From: Nitrospirota bacterium
Lineage (GTDB): Bacteria; Nitrospirota; Thermodesulfovibrionia; Thermodesulfovibrionales; UBA6898
DNA length: 64,000 bases
Assembly: GCA_003252075.1 (NCBI GenBank)
Contig: QKDO01000086.1
Location: forward strand, 1-64,000
Direction of reading: 5' to 3'
The notes below the pieces were generated by a model. It ran no database searches. It had not been told where the DNA came from and saw only the letters and a program-made list of their open reading frames with translations. Shown here piece after piece: positions 47,040 to 56,753 of the stretch. The position numbers were made by a program, and so were the translations under genes. Numbering within the stretch: the first letter of the stretch is position 1; every line of letters begins with the position of its first letter.

Positions 47040-49160
47040 TTGCCGATAAAGAAGAAAACACGCAGTTCAGGTAAGACCGTAACAGATGCAATGCGGGGGA
47101 ACAGTTTTCCTCTCGGAGCGACCGTGAGAGACAGCGGTGTCAATTTCAGCGTCTTCTCGAAGAATGCGACCTCTGTAGAGCTGCTCCTGTTCAGTCGCGC
47201 CGAAGATCCTGTTCCTGCGCGTACGATCCCGCTCGATCCAAAGAAGAACAGGACGTACCATTACTGGCATGTGTTCCTGCCAAACATCGGGCCGGGACAG
47301 ATCTACGGATATCGTGTCCATGGCCCCCATGAGCCGGCGCGCGGCATGCGTTTCGATGCTGGGAAGGTGCTGCTCGATCCCTATGGCAGGGCGGTTGTGG
47401 TCCCGGAAACCTACAGCCGCATATTGGCGAGTCAGCCCGGCGACAATTGCAGTACTGCCATGAAGAGCTTGGTATCGGATCCTCGCTCCTATGACTGGGA
47501 AGGTGATCTGCCTCTGAAGCAGCCCTTTGCGCGCACGATCATCTATGAAATGCACGTTCGGGGATTTACGGCGAATCCGAATTCGGGTGTTGCGCCGGAA
47601 AAACGGGGGACCTACGCCGGTCTGATCGAAAAGATCCCTTACCTTAAGGATCTCGGGATAACCGCTGTCGAGATGCTGCCCATCTACCATTTCGATGAAC
47701 AGGATGCACCGCCGGGGTTCAAGAACTATTGGGGATATGCTCCGATATCGTTTTTCGCGCCCCATCCGGCATACAGTTCGCGGAAAGATCCGCTCGGACC
47801 GCTTGATGAGTTCCGCGATATGGTGAAGGCCCTCCACCGTGCAGGGATCGAGGTGATCCTCGACGTTGTTTACAACCATACGGCAGAGGGTAATCATGAG
47901 GGGCCGACGCTCTCGTTCCGGGGCTTTGAAAATGATGCCTATTATATCCTCGAGCCTGACAAACGGTTCTACGGCAACTACACCGGCTGCGGCAACACAC
48001 TCGATGCGAGCAATCCCTTTGTGCGGCGCATGATCATCGACAGCCTCCATTACTGGGTCCAGCAGATGCATGTGGACGGGTTCCGTTTCGACCTCGCCTC
48101 GATCCTGACCCGCGATGAACAAGGCATGCCTCTTGCGAACCCGCCGGTGCTCTGGGATATCGAGACAGATCCGGCACTGGCAGGCATCAAGCTCATTGCC
48201 GAGGCATGGGATGCGGCAGGACTCTACCAGGTAGGAAGTTTCGTCGGTGACAGCTGGAAGGAATGGAACGGCAGATTCAGGGACGATGTGCGGAGCTTTC
48301 TCAAGGGGGACCGCGACTTGGTCTCGAAATTCGCATCCCGGCTGCTCGGCAGCCCCGACATCTATGGCTATGAGGAGCGCGAGCCTGAGCAAAGCATCAA
48401 TTTCGTTACCTGCCATGACGGCTTTACCCTGAACGATCTCGTATCGTACAACGGCAAGCACAACGAAGCGAACGGTGAAGATAACCGCGACGGCAGCAAT
48501 GATAATATGAGCTGGAACTGCGGTTATGAGGGTCCGACGGACGACCCGTCAGTCGAGGACCTCAGAAACAGGCAGGTGAAGAATTTCTTTACCACAACCC
48601 TTTTGGCGACGGGCGTGCCGATGCTCCTTATGGGGGACGAGGTGAGGAGAACGCAGGGGGGCAACAACAACGCCTATGGACAGGACAATGAGATCAGCTG
48701 GTTCGACTGGGGCCTCGTTGATAAGCATGCCGGCCTGCTGAGATTTGTGAAACGCCAGATTGCGGCCCGGCTTCGGCGGGACGCCTCGGTGGAGGACCCC
48801 GGATTGACCCTGAACCAGCTTCTTCAGGAATCAAAAATAGCTTGGCACGGCGTGAAGCTCAACCAGCCGAACTGGGGTGCCGACTCACACACCATCGCTT
48901 TGACCGTGAGAAGCCTCAGGGGCAGATTCATGATCCACGTGATGGTAAATGCCTACTGGGAAGGGCTGGAATTCGAGATCCCCAGTGTCCCGGAACTTTC
49001 CGGCACCAGCTGGATGCGCTGGATCGATACATCCCGGCAATCGCCGGATGACATCTGTACCTGGGATGAGGCAGAAGCAGTGCAAGACGCCGTTTACCCC
49101 GTGCAACCTCGATCACTGGTGGTACTTGTCGGGAGGTTGAAGAACCATAGAAAACTATAA
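47040..49160 (+). CDS. glgX: Glycogen debranching enzyme (isoamylase type)
   Basis: 706 residues from a TTG start with AAAGGA seven bases upstream; the first in-frame ATG is 17 codons later with no ribosome site. An N-terminal CBM48-type beta domain (GATVRDSGVNFSVFSKNATS) precedes a GH13 barrel with VILDVVYNHTAEG, GFRFDLASIL (nucleophile Asp), IAEAWDAAG (acid Glu) and FVTCHDG. It hydrolyses alpha-1,6 branches in limit dextrin left by GlgP. The end overlaps the thioesterase frame by 14 bases. Confidence 0.95.
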   Translation: MPIKKKTRSSGKTVTDAMRGNSFPLGATVRDSGVNFSVFSKNATSVELLLFSRAEDPVPARTIPLDPKKNRTYHYWHVFLPNIGPGQIYGYRVHGPHEPARGMRFDAGKVLLDPYGRAVVVPETYSRILASQPGDNCSTAMKSLVSDPRSYDWEGDLPLKQPFARTIIYEMHVRGFTANPNSGVAPEKRGTYAGLIEKIPYLKDLGITAVEMLPIYHFDEQDAPPGFKNYWGYAPISFFAPHPAYSSRKDPLGPLDEFRDMVKALHRAGIEVILDVVYNHTAEGNHEGPTLSFRGFENDAYYILEPDKRFYGNYTGCGNTLDASNPFVRRMIIDSLHYWVQQMHVDGFRFDLASILTRDEQGMPLANPPVLWDIETDPALAGIKLIAEAWDAAGLYQVGSFVGDSWKEWNGRFRDDVRSFLKGDRDLVSKFASRLLGSPDIYGYEEREPEQSINFVTCHDGFTLNDLVSYNGKHNEANGEDNRDGSNDNMSWNCGYEGPTDDPSVEDLRNRQVKNFFTTTLLATGVPMLLMGDEVRRTQGGNNNAYGQDNEISWFDWGLVDKHAGLLRFVKRQIAARLRRDASVEDPGLTLNQLLQESKIAWHGVKLNQPNWGADSHTIALTVRSLRGRFMIHVMVNAYWEGLEFEIPSVPELSGTSWMRWIDTSRQSPDDICTWDEAEAVQDAVYPVQPRSLVVLVGRLKNHRKL

Positions 49161-49500
49161 GCTTGTCCTTCCGGAACACCTGAATCATTACGGATACCTC
49201 TTTGGAGGCTATCTCCTGCAGTGGGTCGACGAAGCGGCCTGGATCTGTGCGAGCCTTGAGTACCCTTCCTGCAGGTTTGTTACTGTCGGGATGGATAAGG
49301 TCGAGTTCAGAAAGAGCGTCCGTCAGGGGACTATTCTCAGGTTCAAGGTCGTAAAGGGAAAAGTTGGCAACACTTCTGTCCGGTATTCTGTTCAGGTCTT
49401 TTCGGACAGCCTCAGGGATGGAGGAGGGGAAGAAATTTTCTCGACGACCATCACCTTTGTCTGTCTTGATGAGAAAGGGATAAAGACTGCCATTCCTTAA
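49147..49500 (+). CDS. Hotdog-fold acyl-CoA thioesterase-like, non-standard ATA start
   Basis: The frame reads ENYKLVLPEHLNHYGYLFGG, then YLLQWVDEAAW and SVRQGTILRFKVVKGKVG, and ends with FVCLDEKGIKTAIP. This is a YciA/BFIT-type hotdog thioesterase whose family normally starts just at ENYKLVLPEHLN. The codon at that place is ATA (49147), ten bases after GGGAGG. An in-frame TGA at 49138 blocks any earlier start. The first ATG (49291) would delete the HLN-to-FGG catalytic region. The gene either initiates at AUA or has lost its start. It lies between glgX and fba. Confidence 0.65.
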   Translation: MENYKLVLPEHLNHYGYLFGGYLLQWVDEAAWICASLEYPSCRFVTVGMDKVEFRKSVRQGTILRFKVVKGKVGNTSVRYSVQVFSDSLRDGGGEEIFSTTITFVCLDEKGIKTAIP

Positions 49501-49559
49501 CCGGGACACAACCGTGAAAAGGACTGAAAAACCGTGGGAGCATAAGGAAAGGAGACGAT

Positions 49560-50588
49560 ATGCCGATAGCGGATTACAAAATCTATTGTCAGATGCTCGA
49601 AAGGGCACGTAAGGGTCGTTTTGCCTACCCGGCCATCAACGTGACATCACTCACGACTGCCAATGCTGTGCTTAAGGGGCTTGCTGAGAGCAAGTGTGAC
49701 GGTATCATCCAGATCTCTACAGGAGGTGGTGCCTTTGCCTCGGGGTCATCAGTCAAGGACATGGCCCTCGGTGCGATCTCGATTGCCGAGCACGTGCATC
49801 GTGCAGCGGAACGGTACCCCATTTATGTCGCACTGCACACTGACCATTGCCAGGCTGACAAGCTCGATAAGCTCGTCATCCCGCTTGTTGAAGAGACAGA
49901 GAAGAGAAGGGCCGCGGGCAGGCCGAATCTTTTTAACAGCCATATGTTCGACGGAAGCGCACTGCCGCTCAAGGAGAATCTTGATATCGCCGTCAAACTT
50001 ATGGAACGCTTTCAGAAGAATGATCTTATCCTGGAGATCGAGGCCGGAGTTGTCGGCGGAGAGGAGGATGGCGTCACGGGCGAGGCAGGCTCCAAGCTCT
50101 ACACGACGCCGGAGGACACTCTCGAAGTCGCCCGGCGGCTTAATGCGATCAAGGGCGGCCGGTATCTCCTTGCCGCGACCTTCGGCAATGTCCACGGGGT
50201 ATACAAGCCGGGACACGTGAAGCTGAAGCCCTCGATCCTGAAAGACTGCCAGGACGCTGTTGTGAAACAATACGGTGAAGAGGCCCGCTTTTTTCTTGTA
50301 TTCCACGGCGGCTCGGGTTCGGAACTGCGCGACATCCATGAGGCGCTCGACTATGGCGTTGTCAAGATGAATATCGATACGGATACGCAGTATGCCTTTT
50401 CCCGGCCGATCGTGGAACATATGTTCAAGAACTATGACGGCGTGCTCAAGGTGGATGGCGAGGTGGGGAACAAGAAGGCCTATGATCCCCGCGTGTATTT
50501 CGGCCTGGCAGAGTCCGGCATGGCAGAGCGTGTCAAGAAGGCAGTGACTGAACTCAGGGCTGTTGGGACCACCCTGTTTAAGGCCTGA
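49560..50588 (+). CDS. fba: Class II fructose-bisphosphate aldolase
   Basis: 342 residues. Zinc-binding HTDHCQ (residues 93-98), GSGSE near residue 245, and NIDTDTQYAF mark a class II metal-dependent aldolase. It splits fructose-1,6-bisphosphate to glyceraldehyde-3-phosphate and dihydroxyacetone phosphate. The ATG follows AAGGAGACG. It precedes pfk by ten bases, pairing consecutive glycolytic steps. Confidence 0.94.
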   Translation: MPIADYKIYCQMLERARKGRFAYPAINVTSLTTANAVLKGLAESKCDGIIQISTGGGAFASGSSVKDMALGAISIAEHVHRAAERYPIYVALHTDHCQADKLDKLVIPLVEETEKRRAAGRPNLFNSHMFDGSALPLKENLDIAVKLMERFQKNDLILEIEAGVVGGEEDGVTGEAGSKLYTTPEDTLEVARRLNAIKGGRYLLAATFGNVHGVYKPGHVKLKPSILKDCQDAVVKQYGEEARFFLVFHGGSGSELRDIHEALDYGVVKMNIDTDTQYAFSRPIVEHMFKNYDGVLKVDGEVGNKKAYDPRVYFGLAESGMAERVKKAVTELRAVGTTLFKA

Positions 50589-50598
50589 AAGGAGCGCT

Positions 50599-51885
50599 AT
50601 GGAACAGACACAGGATTTCACGATACCGCGGCTGGGTGAGTGCACGCTTCCGTCTCCTATGAGCGGTATACGGTTCACCGGTGATGAGGAGCATATCCTC
50701 TTTCACAGTGATCTCAATGAGCTGAGACGGTACCTTGATCAAGGCAGTGAGCCGCCGATATTTGAGGCGGCCGGCCCGCGGGAGAAGATCTTTTTTGATC
50801 CTTCGAAACTTACCTGTGGCATTGTTACCTGCGGCGGCCTCTGCCCCGGGCTGAACGACGTGATCCGGTCAATCGTCCTGAGCCTCCATCACCACTACGG
50901 TGTGCGGACAATTTATGGTTTTCCCTATGGATACGAAGGACTAACGCCGAAATTCAATCACCAGCCGGTCATGCTCACCCCTGAGGTTGTTGCACCGATC
51001 AACGAGATGGGCGGCACCATGCTTGGTTCCTCCCGCGGTAACCAGGATGTCCCGATGATGGTCGATACCCTGGAGAGGTTGAAGATAGGCATTCTTTTCT
51101 GCATTGGCGGCGATGGTACGCAGCGGGGCGCCCTTGCCATCAGCGAAGAAGTGAGGAAACGCGGGCTCAGACTCAGCGTGATTGGCATCCCGAAAACGAT
51201 CGACAACGACATCTCCTATGTCCAGACGACCTTCGGCTTTGAGACCGCGGTCTCTGAGGCAAAAAAGGCGACCTATGCTGCACACGCTGAGGCGGCCGGG
51301 GCGCGCAACGGCATCGGCCTGGTGAAGCTCATGGGCCGGGACTCCGGCTTTATTGCGGCATATTCAGTGCTGGTGGACAACCAGGTGAACTTCTGTCTTG
51401 TGCCGGAAGTCCCATTCACGCTCGAAGGTTTTTTTTCTGCACTGAAACAGCGGCTCGAGCGGAGGGGCCATGCCGTGATCGTTGTCGCTGAAGGCGCCGG
51501 CCAGGAGCTGTTCGAGGCAACGGGTGAGCGTGACGCCTCGGGCAACGTTAAGTACGGAGACATCGGGATCTTTCTCCGTGATCGCATCAAGGAATATTTC
51601 AAAAAGATGCCTATGGAGGTCAATCTCAAGTATATAGATCCCAGTTATATGATCAGGAGTCAGCCGGCGAATCCCCATGACTCAGCCTTCTGCCTGCTGA
51701 TGGGCTACAATGCCGTACACGCGGGGATGGCTGGCCGGACCGGCATGATCGTTGGCTTCTGGAACCATAGGTTCACTCATGTGCCGACCCCGCTTGCCGT
51801 ATCACAGCGCAAGAAGATCGAGCCCTTAGGCCGGCTATGGAGCAGTGTCCTTGCCTCGACCGGGCAGCCGGCAAAAATGATATGA
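50599..51885 (+). CDS. pfkA: 6-phosphofructokinase (long-chain, ATP-type signature)
   Basis: 428 residues from the ATG behind AAAGGAG; a start inside fba is rejected. The PFK core has GGLCPGLNDVIR, GGDGTQRGA (170-178) and IPKTIDNDIS (197-206), and ends in GFWNHRFTHVP. Gly in GGDGT together with Lys in PKTIDND is the combination known from ATP-dependent plant and trypanosome-type PFKs; PPi-dependent enzymes have GGDD. An N-terminal extension of about 70 residues is typical of this clade. It makes fructose-1,6-bisphosphate for the aldolase encoded upstream. Confidence 0.9.
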   Translation: MEQTQDFTIPRLGECTLPSPMSGIRFTGDEEHILFHSDLNELRRYLDQGSEPPIFEAAGPREKIFFDPSKLTCGIVTCGGLCPGLNDVIRSIVLSLHHHYGVRTIYGFPYGYEGLTPKFNHQPVMLTPEVVAPINEMGGTMLGSSRGNQDVPMMVDTLERLKIGILFCIGGDGTQRGALAISEEVRKRGLRLSVIGIPKTIDNDISYVQTTFGFETAVSEAKKATYAAHAEAAGARNGIGLVKLMGRDSGFIAAYSVLVDNQVNFCLVPEVPFTLEGFFSALKQRLERRGHAVIVVAEGAGQELFEATGERDASGNVKYGDIGIFLRDRIKEYFKKMPMEVNLKYIDPSYMIRSQPANPHDSAFCLLMGYNAVHAGMAGRTGMIVGFWNHRFTHVPTPLAVSQRKKIEPLGRLWSSVLASTGQPAKMI

Positions 51886-51929
51886 GCAGTTCATCATAGA
51901 AGACGTGCAAGGGAAGGAGACATACTACG

Positions 51930-53384
51930 ATGAAGCTTCCAAACCACAAGACAAAGATCGTCTGTACCATAGGTCCGGCATCGGAATCGCCTGAGGTGAT
52001 GGAAAAGATGATACGGGCAGGTATGAACGTTGCCCGACTCAACTTTTCGCACGGCAGTTTCGACAGCCACCGAGCAGTGGTACGGCACCTGAGGTCAGCG
52101 GCATCTGCTGCAGGACGCAGGGTTGCGATTATGGGTGACCTTTCCGGCCCCAAGATGCGCATCGGCATGCTTGTGCAGGAGCCGGTGGATCTGATGCCCG
52201 GCGACACCTTTGTCTTGACGACTGCCGACATTGTCGGCGATGCGGGGAGGGCTTCGGTCACCTTCAAGAAACTTCCCCAGGCGGTAAAGCCCGGTGACAC
52301 CCTCTTTCTGAATGACGGGATCATTCAGATCGATGTCGCTGCGGTGAAGGGCGATGAGGTGAGCTGCAAGGTTATCGTGGGCGGCGAACTGCGTTCCCGA
52401 AAAGGGCTGAATCTCCCCGGTATAAACCTCGGCATCAGTGCTTTCACTGAGCGTGACCACGAATGTCTGAAATTCGCTGCAGAGGAGGGGATCGACGCGG
52501 TTAGCCAGTCCTTTGTCGAGACCGGCGCCGACATCAGGGCAGTGCGTCAGGCTGCAGACGCACTGGGCTACCACCCCTTCATTATTGCCAAAATCGAACG
52601 TTCGAACGCCCTCGATCATATGGACGATATCCTCGAAGCTGCGGACGGGATCATGATAGCGCGGGGAGACCTCGGCGTGGAGGTGCCGATCGAGAGGATC
52701 GCCATCATCCAGAAGGATCTCATGCGGCAGGCCAACAGGCGGGCAAAACCGGTCATTACGGCAACTCAGATGCTGGAGTCCATGACCGAAAGCAGGCGGC
52801 CGACACGGGCGGAGGCTACGGACGTTGCGAACGCTGTACTCGACGGCACGGACTGCGTCATGCTCTCCGGAGAATCTGCTATGGGAAAATATCCCGTCGA
52901 CGCCGTAGAAATGCTGGCAAAGATAGCTGCTGAGGTCGAGTCGAAGCGACAACCGGTCATGGTCCGCAACCTGTATCAGGGGATTGATATCAGGAGCAGG
53001 ATCAAACTCGCGCACCTCATCGCCATTGCCGTCGAAGCGAGCCTTGAATACGCCTCGCCGGCCGCGGTCTTCGCGCCGACACACAGCGGTGCGACAGCCC
53101 GGAGCCTTTCGCTGTTCCGGCTGCCCGTATGGATAATCGGCATAAGCTCGAACGAGGCGACCTGCCAGGGGCTGGTATTTTCCTCAGGCGTCTATCCGGT
53201 CCTGCATAAGGACCATCCGAAGGATTATACGCCTTTTGTGCGCACATGGCTTGAGGGGCATGAACTTCAGGGGGACATTGCTGTACTCACGGAAGGGCCC
53301 TCGTCGAAACATCCCGAGACGAATCATAAAATGGAGATCATCGATCTGAAAGCTGGAAAGAGGAGCGCCGGGGGGCCAAAATGA
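51930..53384 (+). CDS. pyk: Pyruvate kinase
   Basis: 484 residues. The barrel begins KTKIVCTIGPASES. Substrate residues are in ARLNFSHG (35-42) and GDLSGPKMRIG, the catalytic lysine is in IAKIERSNAL, and metal-binding residues are in MIARGDLGVEVP. TATQMLESM and an allosteric C-domain (ARSLSLFRLPVW) follow. It converts PEP to pyruvate with ATP formation. The stop overlaps the start of the HAD gene (ATGA). Confidence 0.96.
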   Translation: MKLPNHKTKIVCTIGPASESPEVMEKMIRAGMNVARLNFSHGSFDSHRAVVRHLRSAASAAGRRVAIMGDLSGPKMRIGMLVQEPVDLMPGDTFVLTTADIVGDAGRASVTFKKLPQAVKPGDTLFLNDGIIQIDVAAVKGDEVSCKVIVGGELRSRKGLNLPGINLGISAFTERDHECLKFAAEEGIDAVSQSFVETGADIRAVRQAADALGYHPFIIAKIERSNALDHMDDILEAADGIMIARGDLGVEVPIERIAIIQKDLMRQANRRAKPVITATQMLESMTESRRPTRAEATDVANAVLDGTDCVMLSGESAMGKYPVDAVEMLAKIAAEVESKRQPVMVRNLYQGIDIRSRIKLAHLIAIAVEASLEYASPAAVFAPTHSGATARSLSLFRLPVWIIGISSNEATCQGLVFSSGVYPVLHKDHPKDYTPFVRTWLEGHELQGDIAVLTEGPSSKHPETNHKMEIIDLKAGKRSAGGPK

Positions 53385-54139
53385 CAGCGGCCGGGATTGG
53401 AAAGGCGATTCTTCGGGAGGAATTCGACGCCGTGCTCTTTGATCTTGACGGCGTGATCACGGATACGGCGAAAGTCCATGCATCGTGCTGGAAAAGGATG
53501 TTCGACGGATTCCTCCAAAAGCACGCCGCTGAAAAGAAGGTGGCCTTTCAACCCTTCGACATCCAGGAAGACTATACGAATTATGTTGACGGCAAGCTGC
53601 GCTACGAGGGAGTTCGCAGCTTTCTCGAAAGCCGTGGGATCGAATTGCCCTTCGGCGATCCCGATGATCAGCCCGGCTTCGCATCGGTCACTGGCCTTGG
53701 AAACCTCAAGGACCAGATGGTGAAGGAAGTCCTTGATGCCGAAGGGATTGAAGTGTATGAGGGCAGCGTCGCCTTCCTGCAGCAGCTGCGGCGCCAAGGA
53801 TTCAGGACGGCCCTTGTCTCGGCGAGTAAGAATGCCGGGGCCGTGCTCCAGATCGCCGGCATAGCAGACCTCTTTGATATCCGGGTCGACGGAGAGGCGG
53901 CTGACCGACTTCGTCTTCCCGGAAAGCCTGCTCCCGATACCTTTCTTGAGGCTGCGCGACAGCTGGGCGCCGAACCATCGAGATCGGTCGTGATAGAAGA
54001 TGCGCTCTCGGGTGTCCGGGCGGGCCGTGACGGAGGATTTGGATTAGTCATCGGTATTGCCCGCAAGGGAAATCACGAGGCCCTGAAAAAGGAGGGGGCG
54101 GATATTGTCGTCGGCGATCTGAGGGAATTGTGTGACTGA
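53381..54139 (+). CDS. pgmB: Beta-phosphoglucomutase-like HAD protein
   Basis: 252 residues. Motif I is FDLDGVITDT (about 20-29) with the Asp nucleophile and acid/base Asp, motif II is in LVSASKN, the lysine is in PGKPAPDTF, and motif IV is VIEDALSGVRAG. The cap domain carries the beta-PGM-type arrangement. It overlaps pyk by four bases and precedes a GH65 phosphorylase by 74. GH65 enzymes release beta-glucose-1-phosphate, which beta-PGM turns into glucose-6-phosphate, so the pair makes functional sense. Confidence 0.88.
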   Translation: MTAAGIGKAILREEFDAVLFDLDGVITDTAKVHASCWKRMFDGFLQKHAAEKKVAFQPFDIQEDYTNYVDGKLRYEGVRSFLESRGIELPFGDPDDQPGFASVTGLGNLKDQMVKEVLDAEGIEVYEGSVAFLQQLRRQGFRTALVSASKNAGAVLQIAGIADLFDIRVDGEAADRLRLPGKPAPDTFLEAARQLGAEPSRSVVIEDALSGVRAGRDGGFGLVIGIARKGNHEALKKEGADIVVGDLRELCD

Positions 54140-54213
54140 GCATATGACGGAATATGCATTTCCGGTGTCGACGCAGGAGTCCGGACGGGAGATGGACGAG
54201 AGGGGCGATATCG

Positions 54214-56628
54214 ATGATACACCGTGAAAGAATATTATTGCCCGAACATATCTACCCGGCCGATGGGTGGCGGCTGATAGAAAAGCAGTTCAATCCCGGT
54301 TTCATCGGTCAGACAGAGACCTTCTTCGCTCTTTCCAACGGATACCTCGGCATGCGGGGGGTTTTCGAAGAGGGCACGCCGGTCCATCAGAGCGGTACGT
54401 TCGTAAACGGGTTCCATGAATCGTGGCCCATAGCATATCCTGAGGATGCCTTCGGACTCGCCAGAACGGGGCAGACCATGGTGAGCGTGACGGATAGCAA
54501 GATTATCAAACTGTATGTGGATGACGAACCGTTCTATCTTCCGACGGCGAAGCTTCTCAGCTTTGAGCGGTCCCTGAACATGAAGGAAGGCACCCTTGAC
54601 CGGGCGATTCTCTGGGAAACGCCTTCAGGAAAGCAGGTTTCGATTCGCTCGCGGAGACTCGTCTCCTTTGAACACCGGCACCTTGCAGCCCTTTTCTATG
54701 AAGTGATCCTCCTCAATGCGGAAGCGCCGGTTGTCATATCCTCTGAGATGCGCATGGAGCATGAGGCTGCCGGAGAGAGCAGCGATCCCCGCAAGACGCG
54801 GGCATTTCGGGACGGGGTCTTCCTCCCCGGCGTACAATACGCGAATAAAGCCAGGATCGTGCTGAGCCATAGAACGCAACGCAGCGGGATGGGGCTGGCC
54901 TGCGGCGTCGATCATTGTATAGAGACAGCCTGCCCCTTTGTTTCCGACTCCCGCCATGCCGAGGATTCGGGCAGCGTGGTCTATTCGATCGAGGCGAAGA
55001 AGGGGATCCCTGTTCAACTCACAAAATACTTGACCTATCACACTTCCCGTCGTGTCCCGGTGGAAGAGCTCTCAGAGCGGGCGAACCGTACGCTCGGCCG
55101 TGCCATGAGCAGGAAGTTCGACGAACTGCTTGCAGGACAGCAGCAGTATATGAGCGATTTCTGGGACCGGAGCGACATCGAGATCGATGGAGATGAGAAA
55201 CTGCAGCAGTGCCTGCGCTTCAATCTCTTCCATATTCTCCAGGCAACAGCCAGGGCCGAGGGTGCCGGCGTCCCCGCAAAAGGTCTTACGGGTCACGGCT
55301 ATGAGGGGCATTATTTCTGGGACACGGAAATCTATGTACTTCCCTTCCTGCTTTATACGTCGCCGCGTAATGCCGGGAATCTGCTGAAATTCAGGTTCAG
55401 CATGCTGGATAAGGCCAGGCAGCGGGCCCGGGAGGTGAATCAGCAGGGGGCGCTTTTCCCTTGGAGGACGATCAGCGGGGAGGAGGCCTCTGCCTATTAC
55501 GCGGCCGGGACGGCCCAGTACCATATCAACGCCGACATTATGTTTGCGCTGAAGAAATATATGGAGGTCAGCGGTGATGAGGCATTTCTGCACAGCGAGG
55601 GCGCTGAAATGCTGGTCGAGACGGCGCGGCTCTGGAGAGACCTCGGATTTTTTTCGGAGAACAAGGAAGGACGGTTTTCCATCGTGGGTGTCACCGGGCC
55701 TGATGAATATAACACCGTGGTGAACAACAATACCTTCACCAATCTCATGGCCCGTGAAAACCTTTGGTTTGCCGCTGCAACGGTCCGGACCCTCAATGAA
55801 AAGCATCCCGATCTTTTTGGAGAACTCGTCCACAGGACGGGTGTGAGGCTCGAGGAAGTGGAGGATTGGCAGCGGGCCGCTGATCTGATGTATCTTCCCT
55901 TCGATGAGAAACGGGGGATACACCTCCAGGATGAAGAGTTTCTCGAAAAGAGACCATGGGATTTCAAAGGCACACCGGCCGAGGACTATCCCCTCCTCCT
56001 CCACTATCATCCGCTGGTCATCTACCGGCATCAAGTGATTAAGCAGGCCGACGTCATTCTGGCGATGCTTCTCCTCGGTGACGAATTCACGGCGGATCAG
56101 AAGAAGCGAAACTTCGATTTCTATGACCCGCTGACCACGGGGGACTCTTCGCTTTCCGTCTCGATTCAGTCCATCATAGCCTTCGAGCTGGGATATCGGG
56201 AGAAGGCCACTGAATACATGCAGCATGCCCTTGTCATGGACCTCGCTGACGTTGCAGGTAATGCGGCCGATGGTTGCCATATCGCTTCCATGGGAGGGAC
56301 CTGGATGGTGGCTGTCTACGGGTTTGCTGGCATGCGTGATTATGATGGTCAGCTGTCTTTCCGACCGTTACAGCCGCTGCGTCCTCTGCGCGTCCGGTTC
56401 CGTCTTACCATCCGCGATCAGCACATGGAAGTCGAGATAACGCAGAAGGCGGTGACCTATTCCCTCCGCAAGGGGAAGAGGCTCACGATTCGTCATCATG
56501 AGGAAGAGATCGATCTCTTTCCAGGAAAGCGGGTGTCGAGAGCCTTTGAGCCGACCGGAAAAAAGGTACGGAAAGACGCGGTTCGCAGGGCAGCGATAAG
56601 GGCGAAGTCGGGAAAGAAGAAGAGATGA
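54214..56628 (+). CDS. GH65 disaccharide phosphorylase (maltose/trehalose/kojibiose type)
   Basis: 804 residues from the ATG at 54214; earlier in-frame starts lack a ribosome site. An N-terminal beta-sandwich (FIGQTETFFALSNGYLGMRG) leads to an (alpha/alpha)6 barrel with GLTGHGYEGHYFWDTEIYV and the general acid Glu498 in VTGPDEYNTVVNNN. DGCHIASMGGTWM near the C-terminus is also conserved. It phosphorolyses an alpha-linked disaccharide to glucose and beta-glucose-1-phosphate. Which disaccharide cannot be decided by eye. A basic tail (RAAIRAKSGKKKR) ends the protein. Confidence 0.88.
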   Translation: MIHRERILLPEHIYPADGWRLIEKQFNPGFIGQTETFFALSNGYLGMRGVFEEGTPVHQSGTFVNGFHESWPIAYPEDAFGLARTGQTMVSVTDSKIIKLYVDDEPFYLPTAKLLSFERSLNMKEGTLDRAILWETPSGKQVSIRSRRLVSFEHRHLAALFYEVILLNAEAPVVISSEMRMEHEAAGESSDPRKTRAFRDGVFLPGVQYANKARIVLSHRTQRSGMGLACGVDHCIETACPFVSDSRHAEDSGSVVYSIEAKKGIPVQLTKYLTYHTSRRVPVEELSERANRTLGRAMSRKFDELLAGQQQYMSDFWDRSDIEIDGDEKLQQCLRFNLFHILQATARAEGAGVPAKGLTGHGYEGHYFWDTEIYVLPFLLYTSPRNAGNLLKFRFSMLDKARQRAREVNQQGALFPWRTISGEEASAYYAAGTAQYHINADIMFALKKYMEVSGDEAFLHSEGAEMLVETARLWRDLGFFSENKEGRFSIVGVTGPDEYNTVVNNNTFTNLMARENLWFAAATVRTLNEKHPDLFGELVHRTGVRLEEVEDWQRAADLMYLPFDEKRGIHLQDEEFLEKRPWDFKGTPAEDYPLLLHYHPLVIYRHQVIKQADVILAMLLLGDEFTADQKKRNFDFYDPLTTGDSSLSVSIQSIIAFELGYREKATEYMQHALVMDLADVAGNAADGCHIASMGGTWMVAVYGFAGMRDYDGQLSFRPLQPLRPLRVRFRLTIRDQHMEVEITQKAVTYSLRKGKRLTIRHHEEEIDLFPGKRVSRAFEPTGKKVRKDAVRRAAIRAKSGKKKR

Positions 56629-56753
56629 AGGTCGATATCATCGTCAATGGATTTGTCGGGGCCACGGATGCTTGCAAGGTTTTGTTTGCTGGCTGTGCTC
56701 GCGAGATCTTCCTTGCTAATAGTAATTCATTGTCAGGTAGGAGGCGACCATGA
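56625..56753 (+). CDS. Possible 42-residue coupled ORF between GH65 and pta
   Basis: This frame starts at an ATG overlapping the GH65 stop (ATGA) and ends in a TGA overlapping the pta ATG (ATGA). It begins MKVDIIVNGFVGATDACKVL and matches nothing I recognise. The double overlap mirrors neighbouring genes, but the pta ribosome site lies within it and no independent evidence of coding exists. It could be the stub of a deleted gene or chance. Confidence 0.25.
   Translation: MKVDIIVNGFVGATDACKVLFAGCAREIFLANSNSLSGRRRP

Noticed and set aside
47067..48461. 464-codon minus-strand frame opposite glgX
   Set aside because: Antisense shadow of a clear GH13 enzyme; no domain motif recognised.
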